DNA of 64,000 nt from Acidimicrobiia bacterium UBA5794. Lineage in GTDB: Bacteria > Actinomycetota > Acidimicrobiia > Spongiisociales > UBA5794. Both the position numbers and the translations under genes were made by a program. Positions 24,765-34,018 of this stretch are shown piece by piece; the stretch's first letter is position 1, and each line of letters starts with the position of its first letter. The notes beneath the pieces are model-generated. The model ran no database searches and had not been told where the DNA came from. It saw only the letters and a list, made by a program, of their open reading frames with translations. The DNA lies in contig DIDS01000017.1 in assembly GCA_002418265.1 (NCBI GenBank), forward strand, positions 1-64,000, written 5' to 3'.

Positions 24765-25825
24765 TAGATATCAATATTCACGATCTTCTGCATCCAGTAG
24801 ATACCCACAAGGATGAAGAGTCCGCCACCAATCATGGCAACAATTCCGATCGTGCTGTCAAGGAATGGCTGGATATACCCAGGGTTCATCACTGAGATTG
24901 CGCCGAAAAGGAAGATGGGCATGAGAGCGAGGACGATGGCAGAGATGCGACCCTCGGCGGTCAACGCCTTCATCTCTCCACGGAGCCGATTTCTCTGGAC
25001 CATCGTTTCGGCAGTCGTCTGGAGTACCTCGGCGAGGTTTCCTCCTACTTCACGTTGAATGTTGATGGCCATCACCGTCCAGTCAAAGTCCTGTGAGCTC
25101 ATCCGCACCGCGATGTCGTCAAGCGCGTCATCGATGTTCTTGCCGAGACGGATTTCAGCGATCGCCCGCCCGAATTCTCTTCGGGTTGGCTCAGGTGCTT
25201 CGTGTCCAACAGCTTCGACGGCTTGCAGAAGCGAGTATCCGGCACGCAGAGAGGTCGCAATGAGATTCAAGGTATCGGGCAGTTGCTTCTCGAACCGATT
25301 CCGGCTCCGCGCCGCTATGTAGTTCACGAACACGAGTGAGGCAACCACAATCAGCGCACTCGTGACGATCCCCCAAAGTGCCGTCTGGGTGATTGCTGCT
25401 GCAACAATACCCGCCATAAGCGAGAGGCCGATGATTCCAACAATTGCCTCACCTGCCTTGAGGGGTAGATCCGCTGCCTCGAGTGCTCCTTCAATCTTGT
25501 TGGTGGCTCCGCGCCGCTCCGCTGCCTCTTCTGCTGACTTCGCAGCCCTTCTGAGGAGACGGAATCGAGAGAATAAGCCGGAGGATCCGTCCGCTGTTGC
25601 CCCGTAGGTGGCGAGGCGAGTACTCACCGATGCCTCTGTCCTGCTCCTGCTTGATCCAAACAAGATGATGATCAACAAGAAGATGGCGACGCCGCCGGCG
25701 ACGGCGGCGAGAATAACGAGCAGCGACCCCGACGACGAAGCCGCCGTCTCGGATTGCTGTGCAAACGCTGGCGTAGCACCAAAGAGCACATAGACCGAGC
25801 ATGCGAGGGCGATGAGTCGTTTCAT
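24764..25825 (-). CDS. tadB: Tad pilus inner-membrane platform protein TadB
   Basis: A 353-residue type II secretion F-domain protein. It begins with a cleavable-looking signal peptide (ATPAFAQQ), then a short external segment, a membrane helix, the cytoplasmic F domain (FEKQLPDTLNLIATSLRAGYSLLQAVEAVGHEAP, then MSSQDFDWTVMAINIQ and GGNLAEVL) and C-terminal membrane helices. The ATG overlaps the cpaF stop by 4 nt. Works with TadC and TadA in pilus extrusion. Confidence 0.93.
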   Translation of the reverse strand: MKRLIALACSVYVLFGATPAFAQQSETAASSSGSLLVILAAVAGGVAIFLLIIILFGSSRSRTEASVSTRLATYGATADGSSGLFSRFRLLRRAAKSAEEAAERRGATNKIEGALEAADLPLKAGEAIVGIIGLSLMAGIVAAAITQTALWGIVTSALIVVASLVFVNYIAARSRNRFEKQLPDTLNLIATSLRAGYSLLQAVEAVGHEAPEPTRREFGRAIAEIRLGKNIDDALDDIAVRMSSQDFDWTVMAINIQREVGGNLAEVLQTTAETMVQRNRLRGEMKALTAEGRISAIVLALMPIFLFGAISVMNPGYIQPFLDSTIGIVAMIGGGLFILVGIYWMQKIVNIDI

Positions 25826-27171
25826 CGGGTCACGAATGCCTCAGGAAGGAAGAGCTCGGCCGGAAGGTGAATACCCATGTTCTCGAGATGTTCGGAGAAG
25901 GATGGCCGTATACCGGTCGCTTTGAGATAGCCCTTGTATTTCCCGTTGTCATCGAACCCCATGCCGTAGTCGAAAAGCATCAGATCCTGCAAGGTGATGA
26001 TGTCGCCCTCCATCCCAACGACCTCGGTCACGTGTGTGACCCGTCGAGTCCCATCTCTCAGTCGATGGACGTGCACGATGAGGTCGAGCGCAGAAGCCAC
26101 TTGTTCTCGAATGGCACGAATCGGCAGATCCATGCCAGCCATCAGCACCATCGTCTCGATCCTTGCCAAGGTGTCTCGGGGTGCGTTCGAGTGAACCGTT
26201 GTCAACGAACCGTCGTGACCTGTATTCATGGCCTGAAGCATGTCTAGAGCCTCACCACCACGAACCTCACCGACGATGATACGGTCAGGACGCATACGCA
26301 GGGTGTTTCTCACGAGGTCACGGATCGTCACCAGACCGCTTCCCTCAAGGTTTGCCGGGCGGGACTCCAGCGTCAACACATGGGTCTGGTTCAACTGGAC
26401 CTCTGCGGCGTCCTCCACCGTGATGATCCTCTCGTCCGCCGGGATGAAGTTGGACAGGACATTGAGGAGTGTCGTCTTTCCCGATCCGGTGGATCCAGAA
26501 ACGATGATATTCAATCTTCCCTCGACACAGCGTTTCAAGAGGCCGGCAACCTGCTCGCTCATCGTTCCGTTTCCAACGAGATCCTCAACGGTGAACGGGT
26601 CAACCGCAAACTTTCGAATGGTGACGTAGGGTCCACCGATGGCCAAAGGATGGATGATGGCGTTCACACGGGAACCGTCCGGGAGCCGTGCGTCCACCAT
26701 GGGGGCAGCCTCATCGATGCGGCGACCGACCTGTCCCACGATCTTTTCAATGATGCGCTCGAGATGATTCGCATCAACAAAACGGGTGTCGGTCTTTGAC
26801 AGGCGTCCTCCACGCTCAACCCAAACACTGTGCGGACCGTTGACCATGACCTCGGTCACAGCCGGATCGGCCAGGTACGGATCAATCGGTCCGTAGCCAA
26901 GAACATCGTCCGCAATCTCTTGGAGGAGCGCAAGCCGATCGGCCCGTGCAAGGGGGACAGATTGCTCTTGTTCAAGTGCCCATTCGAGCATCTCCATGAC
27001 GCGCAACTTGAGCTCGGCATCAGACATCTGCGCGCTGTACAGCGTGGGACCAAGACCCTCCACAACCTTGTAGTGGAGCTTCCTGCGAAGGTCCTGCTTG
27101 ACCTCAGTCCTCTGACCTTCGGGAGTTTCGTCGGTCGTTTTTGCTGCTTTCACCCTGTCGGCGAGACTCAT
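25822..27171 (-). CDS. cpaF: Tad pilus assembly ATPase TadA/CpaF
   Basis: Secretion ATPase (GspE/VirB11 type) that powers Flp pilus assembly. 449 residues: N-terminal helical domain, then Walker A VSGSTGSGKTTLLN, Asp box ITVEDAAEVQL, Walker B-like region RPDRIIVGEVRGGEALDML and His box MNTGHDGSLTTVHSN. ATG at 27171, 34 nt after cpaE. Only one ATPase is present, as in other Tad systems where the same motor can extend and retract. Confidence 0.95.
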   Translation of the reverse strand: MSLADRVKAAKTTDETPEGQRTEVKQDLRRKLHYKVVEGLGPTLYSAQMSDAELKLRVMEMLEWALEQEQSVPLARADRLALLQEIADDVLGYGPIDPYLADPAVTEVMVNGPHSVWVERGGRLSKTDTRFVDANHLERIIEKIVGQVGRRIDEAAPMVDARLPDGSRVNAIIHPLAIGGPYVTIRKFAVDPFTVEDLVGNGTMSEQVAGLLKRCVEGRLNIIVSGSTGSGKTTLLNVLSNFIPADERIITVEDAAEVQLNQTHVLTLESRPANLEGSGLVTIRDLVRNTLRMRPDRIIVGEVRGGEALDMLQAMNTGHDGSLTTVHSNAPRDTLARIETMVLMAGMDLPIRAIREQVASALDLIVHVHRLRDGTRRVTHVTEVVGMEGDIITLQDLMLFDYGMGFDDNGKYKGYLKATGIRPSFSEHLENMGIHLPAELFLPEAFVTR

Positions 27172-27205
27172 GGTGCGATGCCTCCGTTACGGGTCACGCG
27201 GGCGG

Positions 27206-28399
27206 TTATCTGAACCATCCCTTGGACTTTTCTTCCTCGTCTTCTATCGGATCTCCCTCAAAAACCAACGCCGCCACTCCGCGGAGATCCTTTGCCGGTC
27301 TCGACCGTGGGTAGAGCGAAACAACCGGTTCTCCTTCGTTCACGGCTCTCGGCACGAGCTTGTCTGACGAAACGGCAGCCTGCACCGTGAGCCCGAGAGT
27401 TCGCTCAAGCTCGTCGATATCGAGCCTTGCCTTGGAGTTGACTCGGTTGAGGACCAGCTTGATCTTCTCGAAGGGAAACTTGATCAGCTTCAACGTATCG
27501 AGAGCAAGCTTGGCATTCTTGACGGCTGGCAGGTCCATGTCCACGACAAGAAGCACGGTGTCGGATCGCTCAAGGATGGACAGTACAGGCTCGTCAAGGA
27601 ACGGGGCCGTGTCAATGAACACATAGTCGAACATGCGCTTGAGCATCCCCAGTGTCTTGACGACAACCTGCGTCGACACCTCATCTGCCAGCGAAGGCTC
27701 AAGGGGTGCCGACAAGACCCGCATCCCCGATGAGTGGCTTGCGAGCAATGAATCGAGAAGGGCCTCGTCGAGCTTGTCAATGTCGCGTGCCGCATCCACA
27801 ATCGTGTGCTGCGGCTCGACCTGGAGGGAGATGCACACGTCGCCGAATTGCAGGTCGGCATCGAGGATGACAACCCGCTCGGGTTCTCCAGACATTCCGG
27901 CAATGGCAAGAGCCACGTTGACGGTGGTCATCGTCTTGCCAGCCCCACCCTTGGGGGACATGATCGTGACGACCTTGCCGATCTTCGCCTTTGGTGCGCC
28001 ACCGGACAGAACGATCGACTCAGCTCGTTCGATGTGGGCAAGAAGCGACGCCACCTTTGAGGCATCCAACGGGGCATCGAGTACGTCGCGGTACCCCATC
28101 CGGATGGCAGCTCGGAGGATCTCAGTTGTCGTTCCCTGGGCCACAAGTACCAACGGGAGAGTCGGCTGGATATCCAAAAGGAGTGCAGCTTCGGCGACCC
28201 CGGCATCATGCGCGAAACCGGGCCCGATGACGGCAAGCTCAATGCCCTCTTCTACCAGCTTGCGCTGGGCGTCAGAGATGTTCCTCGCCTGGTACACCTT
28301 GTGACCGTCCAGGAGGCCAATGGTGTGCTCGACAGCCGCCGCATCGGTGTCGACGATGAGGATCGAGCGAGTCGTTACTGAATCAGCGTCATTGATCAC
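27206..28399 (-). CDS. cpaE: CpaE/TadZ-type pilus localisation ATPase
   Basis: A 397-residue protein with an N-terminal receiver-like domain (SILIVDTDAAAVEHTIGLL; the Asp pocket is incomplete, so probably not phosphorylated) and a C-terminal MinD/ParA-like ATPase with deviant Walker A SPKGGAGKTMTTVN, VVILDADLQFGD and YVFIDTAP. Proteins of this type place the pilus machine in the cell. The frame is open to 28546, but the upstream part lies within cpaB; GTG at 28399, overlapping cpaB by 11 nt, is the most reasonable start. C-terminal residues are charged (DEEEKSKGWFR). Confidence 0.9.
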   Translation of the reverse strand: MINDADSVTTRSILIVDTDAAAVEHTIGLLDGHKVYQARNISDAQRKLVEEGIELAVIGPGFAHDAGVAEAALLLDIQPTLPLVLVAQGTTTEILRAAIRMGYRDVLDAPLDASKVASLLAHIERAESIVLSGGAPKAKIGKVVTIMSPKGGAGKTMTTVNVALAIAGMSGEPERVVILDADLQFGDVCISLQVEPQHTIVDAARDIDKLDEALLDSLLASHSSGMRVLSAPLEPSLADEVSTQVVVKTLGMLKRMFDYVFIDTAPFLDEPVLSILERSDTVLLVVDMDLPAVKNAKLALDTLKLIKFPFEKIKLVLNRVNSKARLDIDELERTLGLTVQAAVSSDKLVPRAVNEGEPVVSLYPRSRPAKDLRGVAALVFEGDPIEDEEEKSKGWFR

Positions 28400-29378
28400 C
28401 AAGCACCAGTCCCAGTTCGGCTGAAATCCTATCAAGCAGTCCAAAGATGTCGTCAACGACCACCGGCTGTGCATCGTATGGGACATAGGTGCCATCAGAC
28501 GGCAGGAGGGAGAGCGCAAGACCGCTGTAGTTGGCTGCATACTCAATCTGCTCCGCCTGTTGCGGGGTCACCTCGAACACGAAGGTTCCACCCGTCGGCG
28601 TCAGGCCAACGGGTTCCGGTGCCGGTCGTGTGTTGGTCCCGACCGCGAGCACCTGAATCTCCTGAAAAATCGTTTCGGTGATGTCGTACGACGTTGGCAG
28701 CGCTGCGAGGAGAACATTCTGTTCCGATACTCCACTTGAGTCATCTGGGTTGTTCGGATCCACAGCGGAGTCTGGTTCTGGTGGAACAAAGAAGAAGCTG
28801 CGAAGCTCCTCATTGGACACCATTGAAATGTAGGAGAACGGTGAGAGCGTCGTCGAGGCAATGATGTTGACGTTGTCGCCGGGTCTGATGAATCCACCGG
28901 AGGACTTGACAACGTCGACCGATATGGCGATCGCGACCTTCCCAGGAGCGATCGATTCGCTCAGGATCTGTTCGGTCTCAGAGATGTCAACGAAGGACGA
29001 CAGTGTGATGAGCTGGTTCTTGGCAATAGGACCAGCAGCAACGTTGCCGTTGAGAACGGAAGCCAGGTCCGAGGGGTTACCCACGCAGCCGAACTCGTTT
29101 GGATCCTTGGATGCATTTTCACCGGCGGCGCCGAGGCACAGGATCGTGGATCCTTCAAACACCACATACTGGCGAAGGGCCGTGCTTTCAACGATGTTGA
29201 TCTGGGCATCCTCACCCGGAGTTCTTGTCGGGATGTCGGCCGAAGCGCGATACACCACAACCTCGGAGATGTCGGCACGAATGTCATCTTCCACGGATGT
29301 CAGGTACTGAAACAGCGCATACCCCGACACTGCGGCCAGCAGGACAGCAATTACCAGAACGAGAGTGCGTCGGCCCAT
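28389..29378 (-). CDS. cpaB: CpaB/RcpC-like pilus assembly protein
   Basis: A 329-residue protein anchored by one N-terminal hydrophobic helix (LVLVIAVLLAAVSGYALFQYL), followed by an SAF-like domain (IVVYRASADIP-type start, residues about 40-60) and a CpaB/RcpC C-terminal domain (KVAIAISVDVVKSSGGFIRPGDNVNIIAST, FEVTPQQAEQIEYAANYSGLALSLL). Two cysteines (ILCLG, FGCVG) could form a disulfide outside the membrane. Good ribosome-binding site AGAGGAAG before the ATG. First gene of the cpaB-cpaE-cpaF-tadB-tadC block; the 117-nt gap to rpsA shows no gene. Confidence 0.9.
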   Translation of the reverse strand: MGRRTLVLVIAVLLAAVSGYALFQYLTSVEDDIRADISEVVVYRASADIPTRTPGEDAQINIVESTALRQYVVFEGSTILCLGAAGENASKDPNEFGCVGNPSDLASVLNGNVAAGPIAKNQLITLSSFVDISETEQILSESIAPGKVAIAISVDVVKSSGGFIRPGDNVNIIASTTLSPFSYISMVSNEELRSFFFVPPEPDSAVDPNNPDDSSGVSEQNVLLAALPTSYDITETIFQEIQVLAVGTNTRPAPEPVGLTPTGGTFVFEVTPQQAEQIEYAANYSGLALSLLPSDGTYVPYDAQPVVVDDIFGLLDRISAELGLVLGDQ

Positions 29379-29495
29379 TGTTAGTTCTTCCTCTCAACGC
29401 TCTTCAAGAGTTCCCAAGTCGCGCGGCGGACTGCACTCCCCACGCACGTTCCGAAGGTTGGCATATGAACCGACCCAAGGTCAAGGACCTGGAAT

Positions 29496-31145
29496 TCAGC
29501 CGCGGCCGATTCCCCGTTCCTTGAGTTCGGCAAGGATGGCTTCAAGCGATGAATCTGCTGCGAAACCGGACTCCGGTTCCTTTGTCTCGTCTTCACGCTG
29601 AAACTCCCGCCGCCGAGGCTCGTTCGATTTCTTTTCGCTCCACGATGAGCGTTCCTCCCATTCGGGAAGAGCCTGCTTTATCGACAAGCTCACCCGTCGT
29701 CTGTCGGCATCGATCTCGGTCACCTTTACGGTTACTTCTTGACCAAGCGACAGCTCGAGTTCGGGACTTTCCACGTGGTGCATCGCGATTTCCGAGACAT
29801 GGACAAGACCTTCGACACCTTCACCGACAGAAACGAACGCACCGAAGGGAACGGTCTTGGTGACCTTGCCGGGAACAACAGACCCAACATCGGTCCCTCG
29901 GGCAAACATGTCCCAAGGATCCTCGGCGGTCTGGCGGATCGAAAGAGAGATCCGCTCCCGGTCGTAGTCGACTTCGAGAACCTTGACCTTGACCTGGTCG
30001 CCGACCGTGACGATCTCCCCCGGATGGTTCACGTGACGCCACGACAGCTCAGACACATGGACAAGCCCGTCCATACCCCCAAGATCGACAAACGCACCGA
30101 AATTGACGACGCTCGACACGACACCGGGCCTCACATCGCCTTCCTTGAGGTCTGTCAGGAAGGCCTGACGTTGCTCGGCTTGCTCCTCTTCAAGGTAAGC
30201 ACGACGCGAAAGCACGACGTTGTTTCGATTACGGTCGAGTTCGATGACCTTGGCCTCGATCGTCTCCCCAACAAATGGCTGTAGGTCGCGAACACGTCGG
30301 AGATCAACCAGTGAGGCGGGCAAGAATCCGCGGAGACCGATGTCGACGATCAGCCCACCTTTCACGACCTCGATCACGTGGCCTTCCACCGTGCCACCCT
30401 CGTTCATGATCCCTTCGATGCGACCCCAAGCTCGCTCGTATTGAGCACGCTTTTTTGAGAGCACCAGACGACCTTGATCGTCCTCTTTTTGGAGGACAAG
30501 CGTTTCGATCTCTTCGCCAACCTTCACAACATCGTTCGGGTCTGCGTTGTTGCGGACAGACAGCTCATGGGGAGGGATGACGCCTTCCGATTTGTACCCG
30601 ATATCAACGAGCACCTCGTCCGGATCGATGCGCACAACCGTGCCAACGACGATGTCACCCTCTTTGAATTCAAAAACGGTTTGTTCCACGGCAGCGGCAA
30701 AGTCATCGGCGGAGAGGTCGTCTGCGACATCGGCGATCGTCTTGGGTGCGCTGATTGCAGGCCGGTCTCCCCTCGGACGCGGTCGCTGCTGTGCTTCGTC
30801 GCCTTCCGCATCTTCATCGCCCTCATCGAGGTCGACAATGGAATCAGGAGCGGGGATGTGCGCAGCGGACTCGGCCGTCGTCTCATCACCGTCGGTATCC
30901 ACCGCTTCGCCCGCCTCGATCGTACTCGTGGAGCTATCAGGTGTGGTCGCGTCTGTCACGACATCGTCGGTGGCGATCTCCGTGGCTTCCACGCCTACTG
31001 GCGCATCGGGTTCTGGCAGCGGTGGGGTTTCGACGTCCGGCGCGGCCGGGGCTTCGGGTGTCTCGTCTGCAGCGGTGACTTCTGCGGTCAGCGCTGTGGG
31101 GTCCTCGTCGGTTTCGACGAGGTCTCGGTCGTTGTCGTTGGGCAT
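29496..31145 (-). CDS. rpsA: 30S ribosomal protein S1 with acidic N-terminal extension
   Basis: mRNA-binding ribosomal protein. Four S1 OB-fold repeats begin near residues 161, 248, 333 and 419 (FKEGDIVVGTVVRID, GTVEGHVIEVVKGG, GDVRPGVVSSVVNFGAF, GSVVPGKVTKTVPFGAF). The ATG at 31145 has AAGGAGA upstream; the open frame extends further but lacks conserved content. At 549 residues it is longer than mycobacterial S1, owing to about 150 N-terminal residues that are highly acidic and rich in Asp, Glu, Thr, Ala and Pro. The C-terminal tail is charged. Lies 145 nt after polA, as in other actinobacteria. Confidence 0.95.
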   Translation of the reverse strand: MPNDNDRDLVETDEDPTALTAEVTAADETPEAPAAPDVETPPLPEPDAPVGVEATEIATDDVVTDATTPDSSTSTIEAGEAVDTDGDETTAESAAHIPAPDSIVDLDEGDEDAEGDEAQQRPRPRGDRPAISAPKTIADVADDLSADDFAAAVEQTVFEFKEGDIVVGTVVRIDPDEVLVDIGYKSEGVIPPHELSVRNNADPNDVVKVGEEIETLVLQKEDDQGRLVLSKKRAQYERAWGRIEGIMNEGGTVEGHVIEVVKGGLIVDIGLRGFLPASLVDLRRVRDLQPFVGETIEAKVIELDRNRNNVVLSRRAYLEEEQAEQRQAFLTDLKEGDVRPGVVSSVVNFGAFVDLGGMDGLVHVSELSWRHVNHPGEIVTVGDQVKVKVLEVDYDRERISLSIRQTAEDPWDMFARGTDVGSVVPGKVTKTVPFGAFVSVGEGVEGLVHVSEIAMHHVESPELELSLGQEVTVKVTEIDADRRRVSLSIKQALPEWEERSSWSEKKSNEPRRREFQREDETKEPESGFAADSSLEAILAELKERGIGRG

Positions 31146-31214
31146 GTAGGGATTGGTCTCCTTGAAGGTGTTTTGCCTATGAGCGCGCGAACACGACCCG
31201 TAAAGGCATTTACC

Positions 31215-31244
31215 AGCATAGACCGTCAGACACCCAATCGACAA
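31215..31244 (-). promoter_or_regulatory. Candidate rpsA promoter
   Basis: On the minus strand TTGTCG (31244-31239) and TATGCT (31220-31215) are separated by 18 bp, giving a leader of roughly 60-70 nt before the rpsA ATG. It lies in the 145-nt polA-rpsA gap. Consensus match only; rpsA usually has its own promoter in addition to read-through. Confidence 0.35.
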
Positions 31245-31290
31245 GATGACCCGGTGCTGTGCCACCAGGCACCAGCTCAAACAGCAGACG

Positions 31291-33954
31291 TCAATGTGTC
31301 GCGTCCGCCAACGTATCACCGACGCCAAACGAGACCTTCAGGGGCACTTTCAGCTCGGTCACATGTTCCATCGTGGTCACGGTGAGCTCGGTGACCGCCT
31401 TAATCTCATCGCTTGGTACCTCAAGAACGAGCTCATCGTGAATCTGGAGAAGCATCTCTGCGGCCGAACCACTCGCCCGGAGCTCGCGATCGAGATCGAT
31501 CATGGCCTTCTTGATCACGTCTGCGGCCGAACCCTGGATCGGGGCGTTGAGCGCCATGCGTTCACCCATCTGACGATCCCGGGCACTGCGACTGTTGAGT
31601 TCCGGCAGATACCGGCGGCGTCCCAGGATTGTTGTGGTGTACCCCGATTCTCTGGCAGCATCAACGATGCCACTCATGAATGCCTTGACGTCGGGAAACT
31701 GGACAAAGTACTCGTCGATGTGATGCTGGGCTTCGTCGCGGTCGATGTTGAGGCGCTGGCCGAGGCCATACGCCTCCATGCCGTAAAGCAGACCAAAATT
31801 GATCATCTTTGATGTCCGTCGCATCTCCTCTGTGACCTCTGACAGGTCGATGCCGTTGACACGAGCGGCCGTTGCTGCATGGATGTCGACATCGTTGGCG
31901 AACGCCTCCACGAGTCCCGGGTCCTCGGACAGGTGCGCAAGGATGCGCAGTTCAATCTGGGAATAGTCCGCGACCAGAAACACACTGCCGGGCGCGGCGA
32001 CAAACGCCTTACGAATGGCCCTGCCCTCCTCGCTCCGTGCGGGGATGTTCTGGAGGTTCGGCTGCTCCATCGAGAGACGGCCGGTGGCAGCACCCATCTG
32101 ATTGAATCGACCCCGAATCCGACCGTCTTCGTCGACAAGTTTGAGCAACGACTCGACGTAGGTCGACCTGAGCTTGTCGAGTTCGCGGAACTCAAGGAGC
32201 TTGGAAACGATCTCATGCTGGTCGGCGAGTTTCTCAAGCACGGTTGCGTCGGTCGACGGCGCACCTTTTGGGGTCTTCTTGATGACCGGGAGACCAAGCC
32301 GTTCAAAGAGAATCTTTCGCAATTGGAGCGTTGAATTCACATTGAAGCTCGATCCGGCAAGTTCATGGATCTCGCCTTCGAGGATGCCGATCCTTTCCGC
32401 AAGGTCCTCGCCAAACGCCGTCAGGAACCCAACATCGAGGCCGACGCCTGCAGCCTCCATGTGCGCGAGAATGGCCACGAGAGGTAGCTCAACGTCCCGG
32501 TACAGGTCGAGGCCTCCCCGAGCATCCATCTGGGCCGTGAGCGGATCCACGAGTTCAGCGATCGCGCTGGCACGGCGCGCAGGCGTCTCAACATCGAGGG
32601 ACGCTTCATCGAACGAAAAAGCACCCTGGGCACCCGAGCCATTGCTGAGTCCAACCTCGGTGACAGCGACTCCGAGCTCACGATATGCAAGGTCCTCAAG
32701 ACTCGGGGCACGCTGGGCCGGGTTGATCACATGGGCCGCAAGCATCGTGTCAAACACCGGCCGCGGCAGCGGTAACTCGGCTTCGATGAGCGCAACAAGG
32801 AATGGCTTCACGTCGTGCCCGACGATTCCCGCGGTAGCTCCTGGACCGATTCCGGGATCGGGCGATTGGTCGATGTCATCCGCCAGAATGGTGAGGAGAC
32901 CTTCCGACATGTCAAGCGGAACGTAAGTCGTTTTCGCCCCTGCAACGACGAAACCCGCAAGGTCGGATCCCTCCCACACAGGATCGATGGCCAACGCGGC
33001 ATCCGAGGCCAACGATCGTGCAGCCTCAACCGATGTTGCCGTAACCACATCAACCTCGGCAACCAGTCGCTCGGAGACGGTGACACCACCAAGCTCCTCC
33101 AGTCGCTGCCACAGAGTCCGAAACGCCAGATCATCAAAGAGCGTCCGAACAACGTCTCGGTCGAACGGTTCGAGATCGAGATCCGTCGGGTTGAGATCGT
33201 CCATCGGCACATCATCAATCATCGTCATGAGCTCACGGTTGAGGAACACCTGGTCACGGGCGTTGGCAAGGTTCTCTCGCAATTTCGGTGACTGATCATC
33301 GAGATGCTCGTAGAGATCCTCAAGCGACGGATACGCGTTGATGAGGCGGGCGGCGGTCTTCTCCCCCACCCCGGGCACACCGGGAAGGTTGTCTGACGTG
33401 TCACCCCGCAGTGCCGCATACTCGACATATCGGCCTGCATCGATGCCGTAACGTTCCTCGATCCAAGCCGGCGTTGCCTGCACGGTGTCGGAGATCCCTC
33501 GACGGGTGTAGAGAACGGTGGTGTCGTCCGAGGAGAGTTGGAAGGCGTCCCGATCGCCGGTGACAACCATCACGGCATATCCGTATTCCCGGCCCCGTTT
33601 GGTCAGAGTTGCGATTACATCATCAGCTTCATACCCGGCAACACTCACCTGTGGGATCTTGAGCGCGTCGAGGACTTCTTTGATAAGGGGGACCTGGGAT
33701 CGGAAGATATCCGGAGCGGTCTCTCGCGTCGCCTTGTAATCCGGGTATCGCTCCGATCGAAAGGTTTTCTCCTTACGGTCCCATGCCACGGCGATGGCGT
33801 CCGGTGACTCCTCATCAAGAAGCTTGATGAGCATCGACGTGAACCCGAACACCGCGTTGGTGACCTGCCCACTCGGTGTGGCGAGATCAGGCGGAAGTGC
33901 ATAAAAAGCACGGTACGCCAGCGAATGGCCATCAAGCAGGGCAAGCTCTTTCAC
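31291..33954 (-). CDS. polA: DNA polymerase I
   Basis: Repair and Okazaki-fragment-processing polymerase, 887 residues. Domains: 5'-3' exonuclease (LLDGHSLAYRAFYALP, GYEADDVIATL, VTGDRDAFQLSSD, GDTSDNLPGVPGVGEKTA; residues 1-290), a 3'-5' exonuclease-like domain (about 300-480) and the polymerase domain (ADYSQIELRILAHLS, RRTSKMINFGLLYGM, LQIHDELVLEVP). The exonuclease-like domain lacks the DxE catalytic pair (AIDPVWEG at that place), so proofreading is probably absent, as in mycobacterial PolA. GTG start at 33954. Confidence 0.97.
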   Translation of the reverse strand: MKELALLDGHSLAYRAFYALPPDLATPSGQVTNAVFGFTSMLIKLLDEESPDAIAVAWDRKEKTFRSERYPDYKATRETAPDIFRSQVPLIKEVLDALKIPQVSVAGYEADDVIATLTKRGREYGYAVMVVTGDRDAFQLSSDDTTVLYTRRGISDTVQATPAWIEERYGIDAGRYVEYAALRGDTSDNLPGVPGVGEKTAARLINAYPSLEDLYEHLDDQSPKLRENLANARDQVFLNRELMTMIDDVPMDDLNPTDLDLEPFDRDVVRTLFDDLAFRTLWQRLEELGGVTVSERLVAEVDVVTATSVEAARSLASDAALAIDPVWEGSDLAGFVVAGAKTTYVPLDMSEGLLTILADDIDQSPDPGIGPGATAGIVGHDVKPFLVALIEAELPLPRPVFDTMLAAHVINPAQRAPSLEDLAYRELGVAVTEVGLSNGSGAQGAFSFDEASLDVETPARRASAIAELVDPLTAQMDARGGLDLYRDVELPLVAILAHMEAAGVGLDVGFLTAFGEDLAERIGILEGEIHELAGSSFNVNSTLQLRKILFERLGLPVIKKTPKGAPSTDATVLEKLADQHEIVSKLLEFRELDKLRSTYVESLLKLVDEDGRIRGRFNQMGAATGRLSMEQPNLQNIPARSEEGRAIRKAFVAAPGSVFLVADYSQIELRILAHLSEDPGLVEAFANDVDIHAATAARVNGIDLSEVTEEMRRTSKMINFGLLYGMEAYGLGQRLNIDRDEAQHHIDEYFVQFPDVKAFMSGIVDAARESGYTTTILGRRRYLPELNSRSARDRQMGERMALNAPIQGSAADVIKKAMIDLDRELRASGSAAEMLLQIHDELVLEVPSDEIKAVTELTVTTMEHVTELKVPLKVSFGVGDTLADATH

Positions 33955-34018
33955 CCTGACAGCGTACCGCGACCAGTCGATCAGGCCGCGGCAGGATCAG
34001 GTGCTGCAGAACCGAGTG

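Noticed and set aside
26240..26629. Plus-strand frame opposite cpaF
   Set aside because: Serine/Arg-rich shadow of the cpaF Walker region, no start signal.
31291..33954. Functional proofreading domain in PolA
   Set aside because: The region is present but the DxE catalytic residues are not, as in other actinobacterial PolA proteins.
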